From Pseudomonas sp. QS1027 (GTDB lineage Bacteria; Pseudomonadota; Gammaproteobacteria; Pseudomonadales; Pseudomonadaceae): DNA of 64,000 nt. The translations under genes were made by a program, and so were the position numbers. This document shows, piece after piece, positions 16,024 through 26,149 of the stretch (positions are counted from its first letter, which is position 1; each line of letters begins with the position of its first letter). Below the pieces are notes generated by a model. That model was not told the origin of the DNA and made no database searches. It saw only the letters and a list, made by a program, of their open reading frames with translations. The stretch covers positions 1 to 64,000 of the forward strand of contig NZ_PHSU01000042.1 in assembly GCF_002814235.1 (NCBI RefSeq). Reading direction: 5' to 3'.

Positions 16024-18873
16024 ATGACTGTCAATCTCAGCACCGCCAACGAATTTATCGCCCGTCATATCGGCCCGCGCCAGGCAGACGAACAGGCCAT
16101 GCTCGAAACCCTGGGTTTCGATTCCCTGCAAGCCCTCAGCGCCAGCGTGATTCCCGACAGCATCAAGGGCACCAGCGTCCTTGACCTCGGGGCCGGGCAA
16201 AGCGAAGCCGACGCCCTGGCGTCGATCAAGGCCATCGCCGGGAAAAACCAGCTGTTCAAGACCTACATCGGCCAGGGCTACTACAACTGCCATACGCCGT
16301 CGCCGATCCTGCGCAACCTCCTGGAAAACCCGGCCTGGTACACCGCCTACACCCCGTACCAGCCGGAAATCTCCCAGGGTCGCCTGGAATCGCTGCTGAA
16401 TTTCCAGACCCTGATCAGCGACCTCACCGGCCTGCCGATCGCCAACGCCTCGCTGCTCGACGAAGCCACCGCCGCCGCCGAAGCCATGACCTTCTGCAAG
16501 CGCCTGAGCAAGAACAAGGGCAGCAACGCCTTCTTCGCCTCCGTGCACTGCCATCCGCAGACCCTCGACGTCTTGCGCACCCGCGCCGAGCCCCTGGGCA
16601 TCAACGTGGTGGTGGGCGATGAACGCCAACTGACCGACGTCAGCCCGTTCTTCGGCGCCCTGCTGCAATACCCGGCGAGCAACGGTGATCTGTTCGACTA
16701 CCGTGCCCTGACCGAGCGTTTCCACGCCGCCAACGCCCTGGTGGCGGTCGCCGCCGACCTGCTGGCCCTGACCCTGCTGACCCCGCCGGGCGAGTTCGAC
16801 GCCGACGTGGCCATCGGCAGCGCCCAGCGCTTCGGTGTCCCGCTGGGCTTCGGTGGCCCGCACGCGGCCTACTTCTCCACCCGCGATGCGTACAAGCGCG
16901 ACATGCCTGGCCGTCTGGTCGGCGTCTCGGTGGACCGTTTCGGCAAGCCGGCCCTGCGCCTGGCCATGCAGACCCGCGAGCAACATATCCGCCGCGAGAA
17001 AGCCACCAGCAACATCTGCACCGCCCAGGTCCTGCTGGCCAACATCGCCAGCATGTACGCGGTGTATCACGGTCCAAAAGGCCTGACCCAGATTGCCCAG
17101 CGCATCCACAGCCTCACCGCGATCCTCGCCAAGGGCCTGAGTGCCCTGGGCCTGGCGGTCGAGCAGGACAGCTTCTTCGACACCCTGACCCTCAACACCG
17201 GCGCACAGACCGCGGCCCTGCACGAACAGGCCCGCGCCCAGCGCATCAACCTGCGCGTCGTGGATGCCCAGCGCCTGGGCCTGTCCCTGGACGAAACCAC
17301 CAGCCAGGCCGACATCGAAAACCTGTGGAAACTGCTGTCCGACGGCAAAGCCGTACCGGACTTCAACGCCCTCGCCGCCTCGGTCGAAAGCCGTATCCCG
17401 GCAGCCCTGGCGCGTCAGTCGGCCATCCTCAGCCACCCGGTGTTCAACCGTTATCACTCGGAAACCGAGCTGATGCGCTACCTGCGCAAGCTCGCCGACA
17501 AGGACCTGGCCCTGGATCGCACCATGATCCCGCTGGGTTCCTGCACCATGAAGCTCAATGCCGCCAGCGAAATGATCCCGGTGACCTGGGCCGAATTCGG
17601 TGCCCTGCACCCGTTCGCCCCGGCCGAGCAGAGCGCCGGCTACCAGCAACTGACCGACGAGCTGGAGGCGATGCTCTGCGCAGCCACCGGCTACGACGCG
17701 ATTTCCCTGCAGCCGAACGCCGGTTCCCAGGGCGAGTACGCCGGCCTGCTGGCGATCCGTGCCTACCACCAGAGCCGTGGCGACGAGCGCCGCGATATCT
17801 GCCTGATCCCGTCGTCGGCCCACGGCACCAACCCGGCCACGGCGAACATGGCCGGCATGCGCGTGATCGTCACCGCCTGCGATGCCCGCGGTAACGTCGA
17901 TATCGAAGACCTGCGGGCCAAGGCGATCGAGCACCGCGAGCACCTCGCCGCGCTGATGATCACCTACCCGTCGACCCACGGCGTGTTCGAGGAAGGCATC
18001 CGCGAAATCTGCGGCATCATTCATGACAACGGCGGCCAGGTGTATATCGATGGCGCCAACATGAACGCCATGGTCGGCCTCTGCGCCCCGGGCAAGTTCG
18101 GCGGCGACGTGTCGCACCTGAACCTGCACAAGACCTTCTGCATTCCCCACGGCGGTGGCGGCCCGGGCGTCGGCCCGATCGGCGTGAAGTCGCACCTGAC
18201 GCCGTTCCTGCCGGGTCACGGCACCATGGAACGCAAGGAAGGCGCGGTGTGCGCGGCGCCGTTCGGCAGCGCGAGCATCCTGCCGATCACCTGGATGTAT
18301 ATCCGCATGATGGGTGGTGAAGGCCTCAAGCGTGCTTCGCAGCTGGCGATCCTCAATGCCAACTACATCGCCCGGCGACTGGAGGAGCACTACCCGGTGC
18401 TCTACAGCGGCAGCAACGGCCTGGTGGCGCACGAGTGCATCCTCGACCTGCGTCCATTGAAGGACAGCAGCGGCATCAGCGTCGATGACGTTGCCAAGCG
18501 CCTGATCGACTTCGGTTTCCATGCACCGACCATGTCGTTCCCGGTGGCCGGCACGCTGATGATCGAGCCGACCGAAAGCGAATCCAAGGAAGAACTGGAC
18601 CGCTTCTGTGACGCCATGATCCACATCCGCGAAGAAATCCGCGCAGTGGAAAACGGCAGCCTGGACAAGGACGACAACCCGCTGAAGAACGCCCCGCACA
18701 CCGCGGCGGAGATCGTCGGCGAGTGGTTCCACCCGTACAGCCGCGAACAGGCGGTGTACCCGGTGGCGTCGTTGATCGAAGGCAAGTACTGGCCGCCGGT
18801 GGGTCGTGTCGACAACGTGTTCGGCGACCGCAACCTGGTCTGCGCCTGCCCGTCGATCGAGAACTACGCTTAA
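16024..18873 (+). CDS. gcvP: Glycine dehydrogenase (decarboxylating), P protein
   Basis: A 949-residue PLP enzyme with the two half-domains of the fused bacterial P protein. FIARHIGP is at the N-terminus, GSCTMKLNA and PNAGSQGEYAGL in the second half. The PLP lysine is in LNLHKTFCIPHGGGGPG (Lys703). It decarboxylates glycine and loads the aminomethyl group onto GcvH. Full length, with no frameshift. The next gene would be glyA in P. aeruginosa; here a REP pair and then sdaA follow. Confidence 0.97.
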   Translation: MTVNLSTANEFIARHIGPRQADEQAMLETLGFDSLQALSASVIPDSIKGTSVLDLGAGQSEADALASIKAIAGKNQLFKTYIGQGYYNCHTPSPILRNLLENPAWYTAYTPYQPEISQGRLESLLNFQTLISDLTGLPIANASLLDEATAAAEAMTFCKRLSKNKGSNAFFASVHCHPQTLDVLRTRAEPLGINVVVGDERQLTDVSPFFGALLQYPASNGDLFDYRALTERFHAANALVAVAADLLALTLLTPPGEFDADVAIGSAQRFGVPLGFGGPHAAYFSTRDAYKRDMPGRLVGVSVDRFGKPALRLAMQTREQHIRREKATSNICTAQVLLANIASMYAVYHGPKGLTQIAQRIHSLTAILAKGLSALGLAVEQDSFFDTLTLNTGAQTAALHEQARAQRINLRVVDAQRLGLSLDETTSQADIENLWKLLSDGKAVPDFNALAASVESRIPAALARQSAILSHPVFNRYHSETELMRYLRKLADKDLALDRTMIPLGSCTMKLNAASEMIPVTWAEFGALHPFAPAEQSAGYQQLTDELEAMLCAATGYDAISLQPNAGSQGEYAGLLAIRAYHQSRGDERRDICLIPSSAHGTNPATANMAGMRVIVTACDARGNVDIEDLRAKAIEHREHLAALMITYPSTHGVFEEGIREICGIIHDNGGQVYIDGANMNAMVGLCAPGKFGGDVSHLNLHKTFCIPHGGGGPGVGPIGVKSHLTPFLPGHGTMERKEGAVCAAPFGSASILPITWMYIRMMGGEGLKRASQLAILNANYIARRLEEHYPVLYSGSNGLVAHECILDLRPLKDSSGISVDDVAKRLIDFGFHAPTMSFPVAGTLMIEPTESESKEELDRFCDAMIHIREEIRAVENGSLDKDDNPLKNAPHTAAEIVGEWFHPYSREQAVYPVASLIEGKYWPPVGRVDNVFGDRNLVCACPSIENYA

Positions 18874-18904
18874 CCCCCATACGCCGTATGGGAACGCTCA
18901 ATCC

Positions 18905-18994
18905 CTGTAGGAGCCGGCTTGCTGGCGATGAACGATGACGCGGTCCTCCTGAAAGACCCCGTCGCCCCGATCGCCAGCAAGCCGGCTCCTCCAG
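18905..18994. repeat. REP pair between gcvP and sdaA
   Basis: CTGTAGGAGCCGGCTTGCTGG (18905 onward) faces its inverted copy ending at 18994, which has CTCCTCCAG in place of CTCCTACAG. It lies where glyA stands in the P. aeruginosa operon. A small hairpin CCCATACG-C-CGTATGGG (18876-18892) precedes it. Confidence 0.85.
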
Positions 18995-19039
18995 GAGATC
19001 GTGTCCATCACCATAATAAGAATGATCCCGGAGAATCCC

Positions 19040-20416
<1,377 letters not shown>

Positions 20417-20473
20417 CCCCATTCAAGGGGAGTGGCCTTGGCCATCCCCTCCACACCCTATCAAGGAGCTGCA

Positions 20474-21598
20474 ATGTCCACCAAATCCCTGAAGCAAACC
20501 CCACTGCACGCCCTGCACCTGCAACTCGGCGCGCGCATGGTGCCGTTCGCCGGCTACGACATGCCGGTGCAATACCCGCTGGGCGTGATGAAAGAGCACC
20601 AGCACACCCGTGAACAGGCCGGGTTGTTCGACGTCTCGCACATGGGCCAGATCCGCCTGGTCGGCGCCGCGGCCGCCAAGGCCCTGGAAGGCCTGGTGCC
20701 GGTGGACATCATCGACCTGCCGGTGGGCATGCAGCGTTATGCGATGTTCACCAACGAAGCCGGTGGCATCCTCGATGACCTGATGGTCGCCAACCTGGGC
20801 AACGACGAACTGTTCCTGGTGGTCAACGCCGCCTGCAAGGAACAGGACCTGGCGCACCTGCAAAAACACCTGGGCCACCTGTGCGAGGTGGTGCCACTGT
20901 TCGAGGAACGCGCCCTGCTCGCCCTGCAAGGCCCGGCCGCGGTCAGCGTCCTGGCACGGCTGGCCCCTGAAGTGACGAAAATGACCTTCATGCAGTTCGC
21001 CAGCCTGCGCCTGCTGGGGGTGGACTGCTACGTCAGCCGCTCCGGCTACACCGGTGAAGACGGTTTCGAGATTTCCGTACCGGCGGCCAGCGCCGAAGCC
21101 CTGGCCCGCAGCCTGCTGGCGGAAACCGAGGTCGAGGCCATCGGCCTCGGTGCCCGTGACTCCCTGCGCCTGGAAGCCGGCCTGTGCCTGTACGGGCACG
21201 ACATGAACACCGACACCACCCCGGTGGAAGCCAGCCTGCTCTGGGCCATCTCCAAGGTCCGCCGCGCCGACGGTGCACGGGCCGGTGGTTTCCCCGGTGC
21301 CGAGACGATCTTTGCCCAGCAGCAGCAGGGTGTGTCACGCAAACGTGTAGGCCTGTTACCGCAGGAACGCACACCGGTGCGCGAAGGCGCGGAAATCGTC
21401 GATCAGGATGGCACAGTGATCGGCAACGTCTGTAGCGGCGGCTTCGGTCCGACCCTCGGCGCCCCCCTGGCCATGGGCTATGTAGACAGCGCGCAGGCCG
21501 CTCTGGACAGCGAAGTCTGGGCCATCGTGCGCGGCAAGCGCGTCCCGCTCAAGGTGAGCAAGATGCCGTTTGTACCACAGCGTTACTACAGGGGCTGA
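20474..21598 (+). CDS. gcvT: Glycine cleavage system T protein (aminomethyltransferase)
   Basis: A 374-residue folate enzyme that releases ammonia from the aminomethyl-H protein and forms methylene-tetrahydrofolate. The motifs DVSHMGQIRLVG, SRSGYTGEDGFEIS and ARDSLRLEAGLCLYGHD are typical. CAAGGAGCTGCA before ATG 20474 sets the start. It is the last gene of the gcvH-gcvP-sdaA-gcvT operon and is followed by two hairpins. Confidence 0.96.
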   Translation: MSTKSLKQTPLHALHLQLGARMVPFAGYDMPVQYPLGVMKEHQHTREQAGLFDVSHMGQIRLVGAAAAKALEGLVPVDIIDLPVGMQRYAMFTNEAGGILDDLMVANLGNDELFLVVNAACKEQDLAHLQKHLGHLCEVVPLFEERALLALQGPAAVSVLARLAPEVTKMTFMQFASLRLLGVDCYVSRSGYTGEDGFEISVPAASAEALARSLLAETEVEAIGLGARDSLRLEAGLCLYGHDMNTDTTPVEASLLWAISKVRRADGARAGGFPGAETIFAQQQQGVSRKRVGLLPQERTPVREGAEIVDQDGTVIGNVCSGGFGPTLGAPLAMGYVDSAQAALDSEVWAIVRGKRVPLKVSKMPFVPQRYYRG

Positions 21599-21608
21599 TA
21601 CAGCATTT

Positions 21609-21632
21609 TCAACAGGGGTCGCCCCCTGTTGA
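21609..21632 (+). terminator. Hairpin after gcvT
   Basis: TCAACAGGGG pairs perfectly with CCCCTGTTGA around TCGC, 11 bases after the gcvT stop. No T-run follows, so it is either a weak terminator or a 3'-end protecting stem. Confidence 0.5.
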
Positions 21633-21778
21633 TACTTACAGTAACAACTAAGCCACCGCTGAAACAGTGCACTACCTTGTCACGCAACCGCCACAAAACA
21701 GTGCATATATGCGCCCATGAACTTGCGTTATAACAGTCGAAAATAAGCTCATCCACGCGGATGGCCAGCGACGCTCTG

Positions 21779-21840
21779 CAAGCCCATGCAACCCCCCATA
21801 AACAGGCATAAATCCGGGGGTTTCGCAGGGCTTGTTTTTT
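21779..21840 (+). terminator. Nested hairpin with T-run
   Basis: CAAGCCC (21779-21785) pairs with GGGCTTG (21828-21834). Inside, AACCCCC pairs with GGGGGTT. Six T residues follow. It is a good intrinsic terminator about 180 bases after gcvT and a similar distance before the cold-shock gene, so the transcript it ends is uncertain. Confidence 0.6.
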
Positions 21841-22022
21841 CTCCCGGAGTTGGCGTAGAGTTTCTCTACTGTGTTTGCATGGGTCGCTTGGAATCGTGAC
21901 CTGGGCAGTAGCCTGAAGTTTGCTACAACCCGTTCGACGTCTCTTACTTTCCTGCAACCCAGCCCAGTACTCTTTCATATGAAAGGGACTGTCATTAATT
22001 TTAGCGTCAAGGAAATAAGAAA

Positions 22023-22235
22023 ATGTCCCAACGTCAGAGCGGTACCGTCAAGTGGTTTAACGACGAGAAAGGTTTTGGTTTTATCACTCCAGAAAGCGGT
22101 CCGGATCTGTTCGTCCATTTCCGCGCTATTCAGGGCAACGGCTTCAAGAGCCTGAAAGAAGGCCAGAAAGTGACCTTCGTCGCCGTGCAGGGCCAGAAAG
22201 GCATGCAGGCTGATGAAGTGCAAGCGGAAGCCTGA
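22023..22235 (+). CDS. CspA-family cold-shock protein (CapB-like)
   Basis: A 70-residue single cold-shock domain with both RNA-binding motifs: KWFNDEKGFGFITP (RNP1) and DLFVHF (RNP2). It acts as an RNA chaperone. AAGGAAATAAGAAA precedes the ATG. The sequence resembles Pseudomonas CapB, but the csp paralogues are too alike to give a symbol. A long AT-rich leader upstream is usual for this family. A strong terminator follows. Confidence 0.93.
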   Translation: MSQRQSGTVKWFNDEKGFGFITPESGPDLFVHFRAIQGNGFKSLKEGQKVTFVAVQGQKGMQADEVQAEA

Positions 22236-22263
22236 TCCCCTGGGAACCCGTCTTCTTGCGATG

Positions 22264-22297
22264 AAAAGCCCCTGATATTGATATCCGGGGCTTTTTT
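22264..22297 (+). terminator. Rho-independent terminator after csp
   Basis: AAAGCCCC and GGGGCTTT form the stem around a TGATATTGATATCC loop, followed by a T-run, about 30 bases after the csp stop. Confidence 0.88.
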
Positions 22298-22349
22298 ATG
22301 GGCGCAATTTCGTAAAATGGTTTTTTCAGTCCTCACGGAGAGAGCCGCC

Positions 22350-22835
22350 ATGTCGAAACACGCGCTGAGCCCCCAGGGTGATTTCCCCGCCGCCGGCCTG
22401 GGCCGTCGCCTGGCCGCGATGTTCTATGACTTCCTGTTGTGCACGGCGCTGCTGATCGTCACCGCCTTTATCTACAAGCTGGTGCAGATGGCAATCGTCG
22501 GCGAGCAGCAACTGCGCAAGCTCTCCGATGCCGGGGCACTGGACGGCGACCCGCTGCTGTCGACGATCCTGCTGTTCGTGCTGTTCGGCTTTTTCGCCAA
22601 GTTCTGGACCTACAAGGGCCAGACCCTGGGCATGCAGGTCTGGGGCATTCGCGTACAGAACGCCGACGGTACCGCCATCAGTCTCTGGCAGGCGTTGCTG
22701 CGCTTTATCGTGTCGATTGCCTCCTGGATCCTTGGCCTGGGTTTCCTCTGGTCGCTGCTGGACAAGCAGAAGCGCAGCTGGCACGACATCTACTCCAACA
22801 GCCAACTGGTCCGGCTGCCCAAGCCAGCCAAGTAA
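22350..22835 (+). CDS. RDD-family membrane protein
   Basis: A 161-residue inner-membrane protein. GLGRRLAAMFYDFLLCTALL carries the family's early Arg and Asp, FGFFAKFWTYKGQTLGMQVWG is its central motif, and SWHDIYSNSQLV provides the late Asp. Three to four membrane segments are visible. Function is unknown; RDD proteins have been linked to ion or solute exchange. ACGGAGAGAGCCGCC before ATG 22350 sets the start. It converges with mucD and shares its terminator. Confidence 0.85.
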   Translation: MSKHALSPQGDFPAAGLGRRLAAMFYDFLLCTALLIVTAFIYKLVQMAIVGEQQLRKLSDAGALDGDPLLSTILLFVLFGFFAKFWTYKGQTLGMQVWGIRVQNADGTAISLWQALLRFIVSIASWILGLGFLWSLLDKQKRSWHDIYSNSQLVRLPKPAK

Positions 22836-22843
22836 GCAGGCAC

Positions 22844-22876
22844 AAAAAAGCCCGCCTGTTTCGAGGCGGGCTTTTT
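22844..22876. terminator. Bidirectional terminator between RDD gene and mucD
   Basis: AAAAAAGCCCGCCT and AGGCGGGCTTTTT form a stem around GTTTCG with A-run on the left and T-run on the right, so it can end both converging transcripts. Confidence 0.9.
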
Positions 22877-22898
22877 CATGCAGCAACTTCAGCCGGGC

Positions 22899-24332
22899 TT
22901 ATTCAGCCAGTTTGAAGGTGATGAAGCTGGCACGTCCCTGACGCAGCACGCGCATGGACACCGAACGATTCTTCGGCAGGGCCTTGGCAATCTCGGTGAA
23001 CTGCGCCGCGGTGGTGATCGCCTGGTTGTTCAGGTGGGTGATCACATCGCCCGGTTGCAGGCCGATCAAAGCCGCAGGACCGTCCTGGACGTCCTTGATG
23101 ACCACGCCACCCTTGAGGTCGTTGTCTTTCTTCTGGTCATCGCTCAGCTCGACCACGGAAATGCCCAGGCGGTTGCTGCTGCGCTCGGCGCCGTTGGCCT
23201 TGGCCAGATCCATTTCCTTGCCTTCGTCCGGAATCGCACCGACCGTCAGGTCCACGGTCTTGCGCTTGCCTTCACGAATCACTTCCAGGGACGCCTTCTC
23301 ACCGGCCTTCAACGCGCCGACCAGATGCGGCAGATCGGCCGACAGCTCGATCGGCTGGCCGTTCATGCTGAGGATCACGTCACCAACCTGCAAGCCACCC
23401 TTCGCCGCGGGACCATCGTCCTGCACCTGGGCAACCAGGGCACCGGCCGGTTTGTCCAGGCCGAACGATTCGGCCAGGTCCTTGTTGACCTCCTGGATCA
23501 CCACGCCCAACCAGCCACGGCTGACTTTGCCGCCGGCCTTCAGTTGATTGGAGACATCCATGGCGACATCGATCGGGATCGCGAAGGAAACCCCCATGAA
23601 GCCACCGGAACGGGTGTAGATCTGCGAGTTGATCCCGACCACTTCACCCTTGAGGTTGAACAGCGGACCACCGGAGTTACCCGGGTTGATCGGCACGTCG
23701 GTCTGGATGAACGGGACATAGTTCTCGTTCGGCAGGCTGCGGCCCACGGCGCTGACGATGCCCTGGGTCACGGTATGGTCAAAGCCGAACGGCGAACCAA
23801 TGGCCACGACCCACTGGCCGGCCTTCAGGTCCTTGGACTCGCCCAACGTGAGGGTCGGCAGGTCCTTGCCGTCGATCTTCAGCAACGCTACGTCGGAACG
23901 CGGGTCGGTGCCTACCAGCTTGGCCTTGAGTTCACTGCGATCGGCCAGGCGTACCACGATCTCGTCGGCATCGGCGACCACGTGGTTGTTGGTCAGGATG
24001 TAGCCGTCCTTGGAGATGATGAAGCCCGACCCCAGGGACTGGGCTTCACGCTGGCGACCACCGCCATTGCCACCGCCTTTCGGACTGCGCGGCTGCGGGA
24101 AACCACGGAAGAATTGCTGGATTTCCGGCGGCAGGCCTTCAAGGCCCTGCATATCGGCAACCTTGCGATCCGGCAGTTTCTGGGTGGTACTGATATTGAC
24201 CACCGCCGGCGAAGCCTGCTTCACCAGTTCGGTGAAGTCGGGCAAATCAGCAGCCTGGGCGGTCACCGCCTGGCCGAGCACCAGAACGGTGGCGACGATG
24301 GACAGATAAGACTTCAAGCGTGGTATCGACAT
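22899..24332 (-). CDS. mucD: Periplasmic serine protease MucD (DegP-like)
   Basis: A 477-residue HtrA protease and chaperone. A signal peptide occupies about residues 1-28, ending AVTAQA. The catalytic triad is His117 (TNNHVV), Asp147 (SDVAL) and Ser220 (PGNSGG). Two PDZ domains follow (VVIQEVNKDLAESFGL region and the C-terminal GDVITHLNN region). It limits activation of the AlgU envelope-stress pathway by clearing misfolded proteins. GGGAG before the ATG at 24332 fixes the start; eight extra codons upstream are unlikely. In P. aeruginosa mucC separates mucB from mucD; here there is only a 206-base gap. Confidence 0.95.
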   Translation of the reverse strand: MSIPRLKSYLSIVATVLVLGQAVTAQAADLPDFTELVKQASPAVVNISTTQKLPDRKVADMQGLEGLPPEIQQFFRGFPQPRSPKGGGNGGGRQREAQSLGSGFIISKDGYILTNNHVVADADEIVVRLADRSELKAKLVGTDPRSDVALLKIDGKDLPTLTLGESKDLKAGQWVVAIGSPFGFDHTVTQGIVSAVGRSLPNENYVPFIQTDVPINPGNSGGPLFNLKGEVVGINSQIYTRSGGFMGVSFAIPIDVAMDVSNQLKAGGKVSRGWLGVVIQEVNKDLAESFGLDKPAGALVAQVQDDGPAAKGGLQVGDVILSMNGQPIELSADLPHLVGALKAGEKASLEVIREGKRKTVDLTVGAIPDEGKEMDLAKANGAERSSNRLGISVVELSDDQKKDNDLKGGVVIKDVQDGPAALIGLQPGDVITHLNNQAITTAAQFTEIAKALPKNRSVSMRVLRQGRASFITFKLAE

Positions 24333-24427
24333 ATGGCTCCCGTGAACAACGAGCATGATTAAGCGATAGGCCCTTGCAAACCCCAGGTATGAAACGCCGG
24401 GACTTTCGGACCGGAAACAGCAAACAA

Positions 24428-24451
24428 GGCCAGAGCCGAGAGGCTCTGACC
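24428..24451 (-). terminator. Hairpin between mucB and mucD
   Basis: GGCCAGAGCC and GGCTCTGACC form a 10-base stem with one mismatch. On the minus strand it is followed by TTGTTTGC. It may partly end the algU-mucA-mucB transcript, so mucD could also have its own promoter. Confidence 0.45.
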
Positions 24452-24538
24452 TATAAGAAAACTCAGGGATATTTGCAAATGAATTTGATCACCAAACATT
24501 TCTGCACCAGCCCCCCACAGCCCTCATGATTCAGCAGC

Positions 24539-25516
24539 TCACTGCTTGGCCTGCGCATTGCCGGCACGCATGGACAGCGCGATCCGTTCGGCGGTACCGA
24601 TGGGAATCTCGCCCACCACCGTGACCATGATGTCGCCGCCCGGGGTGGTGAGGTGCCGCGACACCGCGACCGTTGGCCCCAACTGGGCCCGGGCATCCGT
24701 CACCGAAGCGCCGTTGAGGGGTTCGAGGAACACCGAAAACCGCGACAGGCCGTCGTCATACATCAAGCTGCTGACTTCGACCTTGGTCGCCGGGTCGACC
24801 CGCGCCGTGCTGCTGACCAGTTCGAAACCCGGTGGCAGCCAATCCGAATGCCACAACTGGGCCACCGCAGCGCCCAGGGCCTGCACCTGGGGCTGGGCCT
24901 GGTTGGTCAACAGCACCACCGGCTTGCACTCGGCACTCGGCTGTACCTGGCTTTCCTCGGGGGGCTTGGCCGTATTCAATTCGGTGAATTGGAAACGTTC
25001 GAGCAACTGCCCCTTGTCATTGAGCAACAATGACTTCAAGGGCAAGCCGGTCTCACGGTCCAGGTGCAGTTCAAAACCATAACGATGCTGGTCACGGGGC
25101 GTCAGCGAGACCACCACGGCCGGACGACCGGCCACCCGCGACTTGCCGATGACGGCGATGTCGTACCAGGTCTTGAGGGTTTGCGGATCCAGGGAGCGGG
25201 TATGGGAATCCGGCATATCGCCGAGCCCCGCTACCAGCGCGCCACTGACGCACTGGGTGTGACCATCGACGCGAACAACCTCTTGTGCCGAGCCATCGAG
25301 CTGGATCAGACGTTCACGAACCTTGCCATCGCGCACCAGGTGCCAGATGCCATGGGTAGAAAAACTACCATTGCGCTCGTAGACGAAAGTGCCCTGAAAG
25401 CTTTGCTGCTGCTCGGCTTGCCCAAGACGGTTCAACCAGTCCTGGGCCTCATCGGCCTGGGCTGGAAGAACCCACCAGCCACTGAGCACCAGCGTTAGAA
25501 GAGGTAGCGCGCGCAT
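24539..25516 (-). CDS. mucB: AlgU regulator MucB (RseB-like)
   Basis: A 325-residue periplasmic protein with a signal peptide (MRALPLLTLVLSGWWVLPAQA). It has the MucB/RseB domains: LNRLGQAEQQQSFQGTFVYERNG at the start of the large lipid-binding domain and FSVFLEPL near the small C-terminal domain. It binds the periplasmic part of MucA and shields it from proteolysis until envelope stress. It starts eight bases after mucA in the same operon; AAGGAGGATC precedes the ATG. Confidence 0.95.
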   Translation of the reverse strand: MRALPLLTLVLSGWWVLPAQADEAQDWLNRLGQAEQQQSFQGTFVYERNGSFSTHGIWHLVRDGKVRERLIQLDGSAQEVVRVDGHTQCVSGALVAGLGDMPDSHTRSLDPQTLKTWYDIAVIGKSRVAGRPAVVVSLTPRDQHRYGFELHLDRETGLPLKSLLLNDKGQLLERFQFTELNTAKPPEESQVQPSAECKPVVLLTNQAQPQVQALGAAVAQLWHSDWLPPGFELVSSTARVDPATKVEVSSLMYDDGLSRFSVFLEPLNGASVTDARAQLGPTVAVSRHLTTPGGDIMVTVVGEIPIGTAERIALSMRAGNAQAKQ

Positions 25517-25524
25517 GATCCTCC

Positions 25525-26118
25525 TTAACGGTTTTCCAGGCTGGCGGCACGGGCGTAGGGCAGAGCGCTTTCAGTACCCTTGAGTGCGGCCTGTTGCGCA
25601 TGCTGACGCAGGTAGCCTGGCAGCCGCTGATCGTGCCAGCCGGACTGGCCTTGCTGCAACACGCCGTTGGCCATCGGGCCGGTCGACTGGTCGCTGCTTT
25701 CAGTGTAGCCGGCCAGCACCGCCGGACCTTTGGCCGTAGGGGCTACCAGGCCTGGCTGGTTCGATTGCTGGGCCAGTTGGGCACCGACAATGTCATCCTG
25801 GTTGTACAGGCGTACACCGGCCAGCACGGCCAATGTGACCGAGGCCGCAACGGCCAGGCGACCGATAGTACGCCAAGGGCCGCGAGTGCTTTTCGCCGGA
25901 ACTTCTTCGCCAGCCAGGGCCGCGGAAACGGCCGAGGCCAGATCCAGACGAGGGTCCAACAGTTCCTTGTGCATCACTGCCCGGGCGATTTGGTAACGAG
26001 ACCAGGTGGCACGGGTCTCGGCATCGTCAAGGGCATTGAGCACCCGACGCAATTCCAGTTCGTCCGCTTCGTTATCCATCACCGCGGACAGCGATTCCTG
26101 CAGGGCTTCACGACTCAT
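25525..26118 (-). CDS. mucA: Anti-sigma factor MucA
   Basis: A 197-residue inner-membrane protein. The N-terminus MSREALQESLSAVMDNEADELELRR is the AlgU-binding part. One membrane segment (LAVAASVTLAVLAGV) precedes the periplasmic domain. The length is normal and the frame intact, so the mucoid-type truncations known from P. aeruginosa mucA are absent. GAGAGGAACCGCC before the ATG at 26118 sets the start; 48 upstream codons overlap algU and are not used. Confidence 0.95.
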   Translation of the reverse strand: MSREALQESLSAVMDNEADELELRRVLNALDDAETRATWSRYQIARAVMHKELLDPRLDLASAVSAALAGEEVPAKSTRGPWRTIGRLAVAASVTLAVLAGVRLYNQDDIVGAQLAQQSNQPGLVAPTAKGPAVLAGYTESSDQSTGPMANGVLQQGQSGWHDQRLPGYLRQHAQQAALKGTESALPYARAASLENR

Positions 26119-26149
26119 GGCGGTTCCTCTCTTGGCTGTCGCCGCTGTC

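Larger units (their letters stand above)
21599..22022. other. Gap between gcvT and the cold-shock gene
   Basis: It holds a hairpin just after gcvT (21609-21632), an unassigned 140-base tract, a nested terminator-like hairpin with a T-run (21779-21840) and about 180 bases that must contain the promoter and leader of the cold-shock gene. A 130-codon minus-strand frame here has no recognisable content. An sRNA ending at the second hairpin is possible. Confidence 0.5.

Noticed and set aside
15625..18732. Very long open frame antisense to gcvH-gcvP
   Set aside because: It mirrors the real genes in a high-GC genome, has Ala/Gly/Val/Asp-rich content without any domain, and no ribosome binding site.
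21586..21978. 130-codon minus-strand frame between gcvT and csp
   Set aside because: It crosses two hairpins, has no ribosome binding site and no recognisable motif.
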